Assembly (NCBI GenBank): GCA_963847615.1
Contig: CAWKAN010000004.1
Location: forward strand, 1 to 41,439
Direction: 5' to 3'
Length of the DNA: 41,439 nucleotides
Origin: Palsa-883 sp963847615
Lineage (GTDB): Bacteria; Pseudomonadota; Alphaproteobacteria; Acetobacterales; Acetobacteraceae
Below the pieces are notes generated by a model. It was given only the letters and a program-made list of their open reading frames with translations, did not search any database and was not told the origin of the DNA. The translations under genes were made by a program, and so were the position numbers. Shown piece by piece: positions 20,385-30,754 of this stretch. Position 1 is the first letter of the stretch. Each line of letters begins with the position of its first letter.

Positions 20385-21397
20385 GCGGCTTCTCCGGTCT
20401 CGCTGTCGCTGTTGCCGGTGGCGATCGCCGCGCTGCGGAAGCAGGCGGCCAAATGCCCGTCCTCGCCGCCTGGCGTCAGCGCCGGGCGCGCCGCGGCGCA
20501 GGCATCGACGGCGAACCGGCAGCGCGGACGGAAGGCGCAGCCCGCATCCAACCGCGTGAGGTCCGGCGGCTGCCCCTCGACCGGATCGAGCCGCATCTGC
20601 CGCGGCCGGTCCAGCCGCGGCACCGAGCGCAGCAGCGCGATCGTGTACGGATGCCGTGGATCGTGATAGATCGCGTGCGCCGTGCCGCTTTCGACGATGC
20701 GCCCGGCGTACATCACGTTCACCCGGTTGGCGTAGCGCGCCACCACGCCGAGATTGTGGGTGATGATGATCAGCGCAACATTCAGTTGGTGCGTAAGCTG
20801 CTTCATCAGTTCGAGAATCTGCGCCTGGATGGTGACGTCCAGCGCCGTGGTCGGCTCGTCGGCGATGATCAGCTTGGGGTCGCAGGCCAGTGCGACGGCG
20901 ATCATGACGCGCTGGCGCATGCCGCCGGAAAGCTGGTGCGGATACTGCCTCAGCCGGCGCGCCGGGTCGGCGATGCCGACCAAATTCAGCAGTTCCACGG
21001 CGCGGTTTTCCGCCGCGGCATGGGTCATGCCGCGATGCTGCTCCAACCCCTCGGTGAGCTGCCGCCCGATGGTCAGCACCGGGTTCAGCGAGGTCATCGG
21101 CTCCTGGAACACCATGCCGATGTCGCCGCCGCGAATCTCGCGCATCTCGGCTTCGCTCAGGCCCATCAGGTCGCGCCCGGCGAACCGGATCTCGCCCTGC
21201 GTGATGCGGCCGGGCGGGTCCGGGATCAGGCGCAGAATCGACATGGCGCTCACGGACTTGCCGGAGCCGCTCTCGCCGACGATCGCAACGGTTTCGCCCG
21301 GATCGACAGAATACGAAATGCCGTCGACCGCGCGCACGATTCCAGCACCGGTACGGAACTCGGTGTGCAAACCGCGAATCTCTAAGAGTGGCTGCAA
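20381..21397 (-). CDS. dppD: Peptide-type ABC transporter ATP-binding protein (DppD-like)
   Basis: A 338-residue ATPase: Walker A GESGSGKSVS, Q-loop FQEPMTSLNPV, signature LSGGMRQRVMIAVAL, Walker B LIIADEPTTALD, switch ITHNLGVV, and the C-terminal CAFRPRCRFAVDAC motif. The first codon is a TTG (MQPLLEIRGLHTEF), with a G-run just upstream serving as ribosome-binding site. It is the first gene of the importer operon. Confidence 0.9.
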   Translation of the reverse strand: MQPLLEIRGLHTEFRTGAGIVRAVDGISYSVDPGETVAIVGESGSGKSVSAMSILRLIPDPPGRITQGEIRFAGRDLMGLSEAEMREIRGGDIGMVFQEPMTSLNPVLTIGRQLTEGLEQHRGMTHAAAENRAVELLNLVGIADPARRLRQYPHQLSGGMRQRVMIAVALACDPKLIIADEPTTALDVTIQAQILELMKQLTHQLNVALIIITHNLGVVARYANRVNVMYAGRIVESGTAHAIYHDPRHPYTIALLRSVPRLDRPRQMRLDPVEGQPPDLTRLDAGCAFRPRCRFAVDACAAARPALTPGGEDGHLAACFRSAAIATGNSDSETGEAA

Positions 21398-21425
21398 AGG
21401 CCCCCCCGAACGTTGTCTCCCTGTG

Positions 21426-21454
21426 GATCACCTATAGGCGATCACCTGCGTGAT
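21426..21454 (-). promoter_or_regulatory. Operator-like repeats upstream of the ABC importer operon
   Basis: GATCACCT occurs twice (21426-21433 and 21440-21447), and ATCAC-CTGC-GTGAT forms a palindrome at 21441-21454, about 30 to 60 bases before dppD. The arrangement suits a dimeric regulator. No adjacent regulator gene identifies it. Confidence 0.45.
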
Positions 21455-21531
21455 TGTCACCAACCCGCGGTAGCAAAGTTGCAGTTAGTCGAAATGGGAT
21501 GCGTCGGCATGGCGCTCAAACGGCTCTGACG

Positions 21532-21606
21532 TGGTGGGCGCGACAGGGATCGAACCTGTGACCCCCTCCGTGTCAGGGAGGTGCTCTTCCGCTGAGCTAC
21601 GCGCCC
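21532..21606 (-). tRNA. tRNA-Val(GAC)
   Basis: Read on the minus strand, the acceptor stem GGGCGCG pairs with CGCGCCC, followed by discriminator A and an encoded CCA (21532-21534). The D arm starts TAGCTCAGC, the anticodon stem CCTCC/GGAGG encloses loop CTGACAC giving anticodon GAC, and the T arm contains GGTTCGATCC. All canonical bases are present. Confidence 0.97.
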
Positions 21607-21663
21607 GGCCATCGCGGACGAGCGGCTTCTAGCGTGCCCCCGGGGCCGCCGGCAAGCGCACCC

Positions 21664-21735
21664 ATCGGCCCAATCGGCGGAACCGAGGGAAGGTCAGGGC
21701 TCCGCCCTGAAACCCGCCAGGGGGGGCGTTGCCCC
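21664..21735. repeat. Left flank repeat of the IS4 insertion (REP-like unit)
   Basis: GGCCCAATCGGCGGAAC followed by GAGGGAAGG and short GC palindromes; the same sequence appears inverted at about 23385-23422. It ends with the 13-bp duplication ggggcgttgcccc (21723-21735), which is repeated beyond the insertion sequence. Confidence 0.7.
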
Positions 21736-23127
21736 ATACGCATCAGGATAAGGCCGAGACCGGGTAAATTATCTGCCTTCGTCGTTGTCGGCTGGGATCG
21801 GCGAGGAGTTTGTGCCAACGGGCGTCAGCGGCCAGCACGGTGTGCAGGTTGCCCGGCCCGTGTATGGCGATGCGCAACGCTTCGACGGTAATCTTACAGA
21901 GCCGCCACAAGGATGGTGCGCGCCCGTGGTCAGCAAGGTCCTGAGGGGAAAGATTCCAGGAGTTCCTGGTTCATGTCGTCGCTCAGCAAGGCCATGATCA
22001 GGTGAGCATACAGCCAACTCAGGCTGCCGCGCTCGGTGCGGGTCGGTAATCGGTCGATATGGATCAAGGATTTCAGCCGCTTAAACGCCAACTCGATTTG
22101 CCATCTCAACCGATAGACGGCGCAGATCTCGCTCGCCGGGATCTCGGCCGGCAACGAGGTGACCAGCACCATGAAGCCGGCCGCGACCAGGCTGCGCGGG
22201 TCGAGCCTCTGCTGATCGCGGCTGGCCCTGCGTTTCAGCTTCTGGCGGTTGGCCTCGGCCTTGTCGGCGGGCAGCGCCAGGGCGATCAGGCGCAGCGCCA
22301 GCGGCGCGGTTTGCTGCGCGGAATTGCCCACCAGCTGCACCGCCCACTCGTGCGCCCGGGTTTCCCCCGGCAGCCCGGCGAGCGTCTCGATCAGGTTGAA
22401 CGGTCCCCCCTTGGCATCGCGCAGCACCAGCGCATGCCAGCCAACCCGCACGATGAAGTCGCGGCTTTGCGGGCCAAACGCATCGAGGCACGCGCGCAGT
22501 TCGCGCGCTCTGGCATAGCCGCGATCGGCGATCGCCACCTCGCCGGGCGTCGGCGCACAGCGCAGCAGCAATTCCGCGCCTCGCCCGTCGCTGACCTCCA
22601 GATGATGGAAACCGCCACGGCCAAGATCGTAGACCGCATGGACCCGCCAGTCGGTCCCTTTGCTGCCCGGACGGCTGACCGTGCTGCCATCGATCAGGTG
22701 CAGGCAACGCCCCGCCCACAGCACCGGTGGGCCGGTCCTGGCCGCCAGCAAACGTTGCGTCATGGCGCTGAGGAAGGCCACCGATCGGTGCAGCCGCTCG
22801 TTCAGCGACTGCCCGGTCAACTCGGCCAGGCCGATCTGATGCGCCCAACTGGCGGTCTCTTGCAGGCTTTTGCCGCCCGGGCCGTGCGCCAGGCATAGCA
22901 GGGCCAGCGTCTCGCCATCGCCGATGCCGTCGCCGCGGCGGCGCTTGATGGCACCCGTCGCGCGGGCCAGGGCGTCAACGTCCAGATCGGCGGGAAGACG
23001 GGCCGCAATCGCTGGCCAGCCGCCCTCGGTGGGGGATGCTTGCGTGTGCATCTCCGCCATGAAATTGGACCACAATGCGTCGTACAAAGGATTTTCTTCT
23101 CCCGCAGGAGATTATCCTGATGCGTAT
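21736..23127 (-). mobile_element. IS4-family insertion sequence, 1392 bp, with 13-bp target duplication
   Basis: Both ends are visible. The terminal inverted repeat ATACGCATCAGGATAA is perfect for 16 bases (21736-21751 and the complement of 23112-23127). A 13-bp direct repeat ggggcgttgcccc flanks it at 21723-21735 and 23128-23140, the duplication length expected for IS4-type elements. The target is a REP-like palindrome similar to the intact one near 12584. The single transposase gene has a late frameshift, so this copy may be inactive unless complemented. Confidence 0.9.
21743..23060 (-). pseudogene. IS4-family DDE transposase, frameshifted near the C-terminus
   Basis: DDE transposase with LIDGST (first Asp), IADRGYARARELRA (second Asp) and the C-terminal YREK-type segment YRLRWQIELAFKRLKSL (Glu). 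In the uninterrupted frame it stops at 21930 after ESFPSGPC. Removing one G near 21940 restores about 60 further residues (PSLWRLCKITVEALRIAIHG, then HTVLAADARWHKLL) ending at a TGA inside the terminal repeat. The catalytic core is complete, but the lost tail is normally conserved. The ATG at 23060 is preferred; a TTG at 23087 is possible. Confidence 0.85.
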
Positions 23128-23190
23128 GGGGCGTTGCCCCCCATGGTACCATTGGGCCCCCCCACCAGAGGCGGAGCCTCTGGACTCCAT

Positions 23191-23310
23191 GACTGGGAGT
23201 GGGTGAGGGGGAGGGGGCGTGTGGGCGAGGCGAAGGGGTGCCGTCCGGCACGCCGGACGGCGCCCCTTCGCCTCGCCCACACGCCCCCTCCCCCTCACCC
23301 ACTCCCAGTC
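23191..23310. repeat. 59-bp-arm near-perfect inverted repeat (giant hairpin)
   Basis: The left arm 23191-23249 and right arm 23252-23310 are reverse complements with one mismatch and only two bases between them. The arms begin gactgggagtgggtgagggg and end gtccggc. It lies between the IS4 insertion and further REP-like palindromes. Such a structure can extrude as a cruciform and is usually unstable, so its preservation is notable. Confidence 0.9.
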
Positions 23311-23425
23311 CGGGGTTCCAAGGGCTCCGCCCTTGGCGGGGTTCCAAGGGGCAGCGCCCCTTGGCGGGGTCCAGGGGCGGAGCCCCTGGCCTTCCCTCAG
23401 TTCCGCCGATTGGGCCGCTGCCGGC
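23311..23425. repeat. REP-like GC-palindrome cluster, right of the IS4 insertion
   Basis: Three tandem perfect palindromes: CCAAGGGC/GCCCTTGG at 23318-23336, CCAAGGGGC/GCCCCTTGG at 23344-23364 and CCAGGGGC/GCCCCTGG at 23371-23389, joined by cggggt-type linkers. Another (CCAGAGGC/GCCTCTGG) lies at 23165-23183. The cluster ends with the inverted copy of the left-flank sequence. Confidence 0.8.
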
Positions 23426-23471
23426 GCGGTTGGCGCGTGACAGGCGCGCGGCGGGCCGCTTCAATGGGGGG

Positions 23472-24356
23472 ATGGATATGCAAGTCCCCGTGACGAGCCA
23501 GGGTCCGGCGGCGCCGTTGCGTCTGGCGCGCCCGGTGCGGCAGACCGCGCCGGTGGTATTTGCCTCGTCGCATTCCGGGTGCGACTACCCGGCGGACTTC
23601 CTCGCTGCGGCGCGGTTGGATCCGCTTGGCCTGCGGCGCAGCGAGGACAGTTTTGTCGATGATTTGTTCGCCGAGGCGCCCGCGCATGGGGTGCCGCTGC
23701 TCAGTGCGACGTTTCCGCGCGCGTTCTGCGACGCGAACCGCGAGGCCTGGGAGCTCGATCCGGCGATGTTCCAGGACGCCTTGCCGGCCTGGGTGAACAC
23801 GGCGTCGCCGCGGGTTGGGGCCGGGCTTGGGACCATCGCGCGCGTGGTGGCGTCGGGGGAGACGATCTACCGCGACAAGCTGCGGTTTGCCGAGGCGGAG
23901 CGGCGGGTGCGGGGCTACTGGCAGCCGTTCCACGACGCGCTGGCCGAGGTGATCGCCCAGACCCGTGCCAGGTTCGGCGCCTGCCTGCTGATCGACTGCC
24001 ACTCGATGCCGGCGCATGGCGCGGCGGGGCGTGGCGGCGCGGCGCCGATCGACGTGGTGCTGGGCGACGCGCACGGGACGGCCTGCGCCGCCCGGATCAC
24101 CCGGCGGGTCGAGCAGGTGTTCATCGGCCTCGGCTACACGGTGCGCCGGAACGACCCCTATGCCGGCGGGTATATCACCCGCCATTACGGCCGCCCGCGC
24201 GAGGGCGTGCATGTGTTGCAGATCGAGGTGGCGCGCCGGCTTTACATGGACGAGGCGCGGATCGAGCGGGGTGCGGGCTTCGCCAGCGTCCGGCGCGACC
24301 TGACCAACCTGATCGCCGCCATCGCCGCCGAGGCGGGGGCGTTGCTGGCCCGCTGA
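23472..24356 (+). CDS. N-formylglutamate amidohydrolase
   Basis: A 294-residue enzyme of the FGase family, which hydrolyses N-formyl-L-glutamate to glutamate and formate in histidine or related catabolism. Signatures are the N-terminal SSHSGCDYPADF, the metal-ligand region LIDCHSMPAHG, and NDPYAGGYITRHYGRP followed by VLQIEVARRLYMDE. The ATG at 23472 has a G-run as ribosome-binding site; a second ATG is two codons later. No hut genes are adjacent, so its pathway here is not fixed by context, and family members also act on other N-acyl amino acids. Confidence 0.88.
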   Translation: MDMQVPVTSQGPAAPLRLARPVRQTAPVVFASSHSGCDYPADFLAAARLDPLGLRRSEDSFVDDLFAEAPAHGVPLLSATFPRAFCDANREAWELDPAMFQDALPAWVNTASPRVGAGLGTIARVVASGETIYRDKLRFAEAERRVRGYWQPFHDALAEVIAQTRARFGACLLIDCHSMPAHGAAGRGGAAPIDVVLGDAHGTACAARITRRVEQVFIGLGYTVRRNDPYAGGYITRHYGRPREGVHVLQIEVARRLYMDEARIERGAGFASVRRDLTNLIAAIAAEAGALLAR

Positions 24357-24400
24357 GCACGCGGCCGGGTGGGGTGGGCTTGGCGGGCTGGCGCGCGGAC

Positions 24401-24489
24401 AAAAAAATGGCGGCGCTTTTGGCGCCGCCAAGTTTAGGGAGGAAACGTCCAAGAAAGCAGACAGCGCGGCAAAGCCGCATTGCTGCGGT
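24401..24489 (-). ncRNA. Candidate trans-acting small RNA (~89 nt) with anti-Shine-Dalgarno loop
   Basis: A promoter-to-terminator unit with no ORF. The transcript would start near 24489, just after a good -10 box. It forms a short hairpin (GCGGC-TTT-GCCGC), then an unpaired pyrimidine-rich linker containing TTTCCTCCC (complementary to Shine-Dalgarno sequences). It ends in a Rho-independent terminator, GGCGGCGC/GCGCCGCC (24409-24429) with seven U (24401-24407). This is the architecture of Hfq-dependent alphaproteobacterial sRNAs. Family membership is not assigned. An alternative is a leader or 3' fragment of the oxidoreductase transcript, but the internal promoter argues for an independent RNA. 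Confidence 0.65.
24409..24429 (-). terminator. Rho-independent terminator (minus strand)
   Basis: An 8-bp perfect GC stem (GGCGGCGC/GCGCCGCC) with a 5-base loop, followed on the minus strand by A and seven T (24401-24407). It ends the candidate sRNA and would also stop read-through from the upstream oxidoreductase gene. Confidence 0.85.
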
Positions 24490-24493
24490 GCAC

Positions 24494-24547
24494 AATCTAG
24501 CCATTCCCCCCTGGCCCTGCAAGCACGTTTTTGCAATGCAGCATTGC
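24494..24547 (-). promoter_or_regulatory. Promoter of the candidate sRNA with adjacent TGCA-rich palindrome
   Basis: The minus strand reads TTGCAG (24517-24522), 17 bases, TAGATT (24494-24499), close to sigma-70 consensus. Upstream, GCAAT-GCAGC-ATTGC (24533-24547) is palindromic. Together with GCTGCGGTGCAC overlapping the start site, it resembles TGC-rich sites bound by PhaR-type regulators. That link is speculative. Confidence 0.6.
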
Positions 24548-24733
24548 TTTTGGCGTGGACCGATCCGCCGGTTTTCAGGCGGCCGGCCACAGGTGGTCAG
24601 GGCCTCGCCCGACAGCGCCAGGAATGGCGCGAACCCTGGGGTTTGCGCCGGATGTGGCGCGCTCGGCCAGGTCGTACCAGCCGCGCGGGGCGCTTCGGGT
24701 GGCCGGCCGGACCGCCGCGCGGGGCTTTCCGGG

Positions 24734-25792
24734 CTAGCCGGCGGCGAGCTTCGGCAGCACCTGCTCGCCGAACAGCCGCATCGACGCCTCGGCCGCCGCC
24801 AGCGGGATGTCGTTGAAGTTCACCTGCAGCGAGGCGATCTCGAACCCGCCGACCTGGCGCTGGTAGGTGGCGATGGTGTCCAGGATGCGCTCCGGCGTGC
24901 CCACCCAGGCGGCGCATTTTTCCACCTGGGTCGCGAAGGTCTCGCGCGCCAGGGCGGCGATCACCTGGTCGTAGCCCTTGTAGTCCGCCGAGCAGGTGCC
25001 CGTGGTCCAGGCCGAGGCGGCGGCCACCAGCGAGCCCAGGTAGCGCTCCAGCGGACCCCGGGCGATCCGCTCGGCTGCCGCCTGGTCGGCGTGGCACAGC
25101 AGGTGGAACGCCAGCATCACCGTGCCGCGCCCGGGATGCCCGGCCTGCTGCCAGGCCTCGCGATAGGTGCCGATCAGCTCCGCCATCGCCCCGCCCGCCA
25201 TGGGGATTGCCATGACCCCATGGCCCGCCGCCCCGGCCCGCTCGAACAACTCCCGGGACGCCAGCGCGGCGACATAGAATGGCGGGCGCGGGCGCTGCGT
25301 CGGCCGCGGCAATGAGGTCACGTCGCGGAAACTGTGGAACCGCCCGGTGGCGGTGACGCAGTCTTCCTCCAGCAGGCGGCGCACCTGGTCCATGCCCTCG
25401 TCGAACCGCGCGCGGCTTTCGTCCAGTGCGACACCGAAATGGGCGAACTCGTGCGGCAGGAAAGCGCGGGCGAAGCCGACATCCAGCCTGCCGTCGCTGA
25501 GCGCATCCAGCATGGCGATCTCGCCGGCCAGCTTCAGCGGGTTGTTGAAGGCGGGCAGCACCGCCCCGGTGACCAGCCGCGCGGTGCGGGTGAGCTGTGC
25601 GGCGGCGGCCAGGAACAGCATCGGGTTCGGGCTGTAGCCGCCATAGGCGTTGAAGTAGTGCTCGATGGTCCGTACGTGACTGTAGCCGTAACGATCGACC
25701 AGCCCGACCAGCTGCAGCGCCTCCTGCCAGTAGTCGCGTGCGGATTTTTGCTCCGGGCCGATATCGGGGAAGAACTGGATGCCGACCTGCAT
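24734..25792 (-). CDS. LLM-class flavin-dependent oxidoreductase (bacterial luciferase-like)
   Basis: A 352-residue TIM-barrel flavin monooxygenase. The N-terminus MQVGIQFFPDIGPEQKSARDY and segments such as VRTIEHYFNAYGGYSPNPMLFLAAAAQLT, LVTGAVLPAFNNPLKLAGEIAMLDALSDGRLDVGFARAF and the late WVGTPERILDTI are typical of the family. Family enzymes use FMNH2 and oxygen on varied small substrates; the substrate here is unknown. The ATG at 25792 fits the family N-terminus, and an upstream extension is unconserved. It stands alone between the sRNA candidate and acnA. Confidence 0.88.
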   Translation of the reverse strand: MQVGIQFFPDIGPEQKSARDYWQEALQLVGLVDRYGYSHVRTIEHYFNAYGGYSPNPMLFLAAAAQLTRTARLVTGAVLPAFNNPLKLAGEIAMLDALSDGRLDVGFARAFLPHEFAHFGVALDESRARFDEGMDQVRRLLEEDCVTATGRFHSFRDVTSLPRPTQRPRPPFYVAALASRELFERAGAAGHGVMAIPMAGGAMAELIGTYREAWQQAGHPGRGTVMLAFHLLCHADQAAAERIARGPLERYLGSLVAAASAWTTGTCSADYKGYDQVIAALARETFATQVEKCAAWVGTPERILDTIATYQRQVGGFEIASLQVNFNDIPLAAAEASMRLFGEQVLPKLAAG

Positions 25793-26081
25793 GGCGCTCA
25801 CCGGTGTCCGCCGCGACGATCGATTGCCGCGGGCGGGCTGCGGCGGATCGGCGCTGCCGGCCGGCGGGCGACAAACATCGAGCGGCAAACCTCGGACGGC
25901 CCGGGGGCGCGCTGGATGCGCGCCGCGATGATCCGGACCGTGTCCCAAGCCCGCTCGCTCATTCCAGGTGCCTTCCGACCCAGCTCAGCCCAGGTCTGAG
26001 TCCATCGCATCGCGCGCCAGGCCGCTGCTGGCGACGCCAGGCATGCGCGTGGCGGTCAGTCCCGGGCGTTGCCGTGGTGTG

Positions 26082-28775
<2,694 letters not shown>

Positions 28776-28945
28776 GTGTTCGTTCGTCCCCCGGTACGGG
28801 GGACCCCTCTGGTAAGTTGCGCGGCGCGCCCCGCCGTGCTTGAGGGCGCCTACCGCCGAGCGAATGGTGCTGGCGGGCGCTTTAACCATAGCCGCCGGCC
28901 AGCGTCCACCAAAGCGGCGCGCGGCCGGCGGGCGCGCATCTGGGC

Positions 28946-29767
28946 ATGCCAAGGGGCGTGGCCAGGCGATGTGAGGAGGTCACCCTGTTACAGGCGCACG
29001 GCCTGGCGGCCTTCCGCGGCGAGCGGCTGGTGTTCCGCGACCTGGAGTTCGCCGTCGCCGCCGGCGGCGCGCTGGTGCTGGCCGGGCCGAACGGATCGGG
29101 CAAGTCGACGCTGCTGCGGGTGCTGGCCGGGTTGGGGCGGCTGGCGGCCGGGCAGCTGCTTTGGGCGGGCGACGACGCGCTGGCCGACCTGACCGCGCAC
29201 GCGGCGCGGGTGAGCTATGTCGGGCATTTGGACGCCGTGAAGCCGGGCCTGACCGCGGCGGAGAACCTGCGCTTTGCCGCCCGCGTCGGTGGCGGGCAGG
29301 TCGCGGCGGCGCTGGCGGCGTTCGGCCTGACCGCGCTGGCCGAGCTGCCGGCGCGGATGCTGTCGGCCGGGCAGAAGCGGCGGCTGGCGCTGGCCCGGCT
29401 GGCGCTGTCCGCGGCGCCGCTGTGGCTGCTGGACGAGCCGACGCTGGGGTTGGACGTGGCCTCGGTGGAACGCTTCGGCGGCGTGCTGGCGGCGCATCGC
29501 GCGCGCGGCGGGATGATCGTGACGGCGACGCATCTGCCGCTGCCGCTGCCGGATGCGGCGGAGCTGCGATTGGCCTCTGAGGCGGCGGAGGCGGCGGACC
29601 TGGCGGAGGCGGGGGAATCGGGGGTAGCGGCGGCCCCGACGGCGCCGCAAGTGACCAGCGACCCGGCGGCGTGGCGATTGGCCACCGATCCGGCGGGGGC
29701 GCGACCGACAACCGACCCGATGACGCCGCGACTGACGCCCGACGCGGCCGAGCCGCGCCCGACATGA
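28946..29767 (+). CDS. ccmA: Heme exporter ATP-binding protein CcmA with repeat-bearing C-terminal tail
   Basis: ATPase of the CcmAB complex that supports heme handling in cytochrome c maturation. Walker A GPNGSGKSTLLR, signature LSAGQKRRLALARL, Walker B LWLLDEPTLGLD and a switch His in TATHLPL are all present. The core ends near residue 210 as usual. The last ~60 residues are an extra Ala/Pro/Thr-rich tail containing four 27-bp repeats (9 residues each, TDPxxxRPT-like). The start is uncertain: ATG 28946 is listed, but GAGGAGG at 28973-28979 points to an unusual CTG at 28985. The TGA overlaps the ccmB ATG. Confidence 0.88.
   Translation: MPRGVARRCEEVTLLQAHGLAAFRGERLVFRDLEFAVAAGGALVLAGPNGSGKSTLLRVLAGLGRLAAGQLLWAGDDALADLTAHAARVSYVGHLDAVKPGLTAAENLRFAARVGGGQVAAALAAFGLTALAELPARMLSAGQKRRLALARLALSAAPLWLLDEPTLGLDVASVERFGGVLAAHRARGGMIVTATHLPLPLPDAAELRLASEAAEAADLAEAGESGVAAAPTAPQVTSDPAAWRLATDPAGARPTTDPMTPRLTPDAAEPRPT
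29657..29764 (+). repeat. 27-bp tandem repeat, four units, in the ccmA tail
   Basis: Units begin agcgacccggcggcg, accgatccggcgggg, accgacccgatgacg and cccgacgcggccgag, each 27 bases. They run in frame to the ccmA stop and overlap the ccmB start codon. They encode 9-residue units with DP and R(P/L)T positions conserved. Confidence 0.75.
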
Positions 29768-30429
29768 GCCGTTTCGTCGCGGTCCTGGCGCGCGAGCTTC
29801 GCCTGTCGCTGCGTCACGGTGCCGATACGCTGGCGGCGCTGCTGTTCTTCCTGGTGGCGGCCTCGTTGTTTCCGCTGGCGATCGGTCCCTCGCCCGAAGT
29901 GCTGGGGCGGCTGGCGCCGGGGATCGTCTGGGTGTGCGCGCTGCTGGCGGCGCTGCTGCCGCTCGATCGGCTGTTCGGCGCGGACCTGGACGACGGCTCG
30001 CTCGATCAGTTGCTGCTGTGCGGGCTGCCGATGATGGCGATCGCCGGGGCGAAGGCGCTGGCGCACTGGCTGGTGACCGGCGTGCCGCTGCTGCTGGCCG
30101 CGGCGCCGATCGCGGCGATGCTGCGCATGCCGGATGCGGGGATTCCGATCCTGCTCGCCGGGCTGCTGCCGGGGACGTTGCTGCTGTCGCTGCTGGGCAC
30201 CACGGGCGCGGCGGTGGTGCTGGGCGCGCGGCGCGGCGGCGTGCTGCTGCCGATCCTGGTGCTGCCGCTGACCACGCCGGTGCTGATCTTCGGCGTCGCC
30301 GCAGCCGACGCGGCGGCGACCGGCATGAGCGCACGGCCGCATTTGCTGCTGCTGGCGGCGCTGCTGGCGGCGGCGCTGCCGCTGTGTCCGCTGGCGGCGG
30401 GGGCGGCGCTGCGGAGCGCGGCAGAGTAG
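29764..30429 (+). CDS. ccmB: Heme exporter membrane protein CcmB
   Basis: A 221-residue permease with six hydrophobic segments; the N-terminus SRFVAVLARELRLSLRHGADTLAALLFFLVAASLFPLAIGP is diagnostic. Its ATG overlaps the ccmA stop (ATGA). ccmC, ccmD and ccmE, usually next, are absent: 325 gene-free bases and an unrelated regulator follow, so the remaining maturation genes must lie elsewhere or be missing. Confidence 0.92.
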   Translation: MSRFVAVLARELRLSLRHGADTLAALLFFLVAASLFPLAIGPSPEVLGRLAPGIVWVCALLAALLPLDRLFGADLDDGSLDQLLLCGLPMMAIAGAKALAHWLVTGVPLLLAAAPIAAMLRMPDAGIPILLAGLLPGTLLLSLLGTTGAAVVLGARRGGVLLPILVLPLTTPVLIFGVAAADAAATGMSARPHLLLLAALLAAALPLCPLAAGAALRSAAE

Positions 30430-30754
30430 CGAGCAGGCTTGGGCATCTGGCGAGGACCGCTTCGCGCGGGTCGATCGGCGCCGGTTGCCGGCCGCTTGCC
30501 ACGAGCCGCCGCGGTGCGATCCGTGTGGCCGGCTCGGCAGGACGGTCGGGCAACCGGCATGGGCAGGCCGGCCGTACGGCCACTTGGCTGTCGAGGCGTC
30601 GGCGACCGGATGCGCGCCGCACCGGTGCCGGCGTCCCCGCCGCGGGGGAGGCCGGGCCCTGGCACCGCGGCCTTGTTGGCAGCCGGGCAAGTTAAGGGTC
30701 CGTCAACGCCAGCCGCGTAACCAGGCGGTCGGGATCAGCCCAGGGGACCACACC
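30430..30754. other. Gene-free stretch after ccmB
   Basis: 325 bases of very GC-rich sequence without a supportable ORF, and no terminator or conserved repeat that I recognise. Confidence 0.4.

Noticed and set aside
21930..21950. Programmed frameshift in the IS4 transposase
   Set aside because: No slippery heptamer or downstream structure is seen, and IS4 transposases are normally single-frame; a simple one-base insertion explains it.
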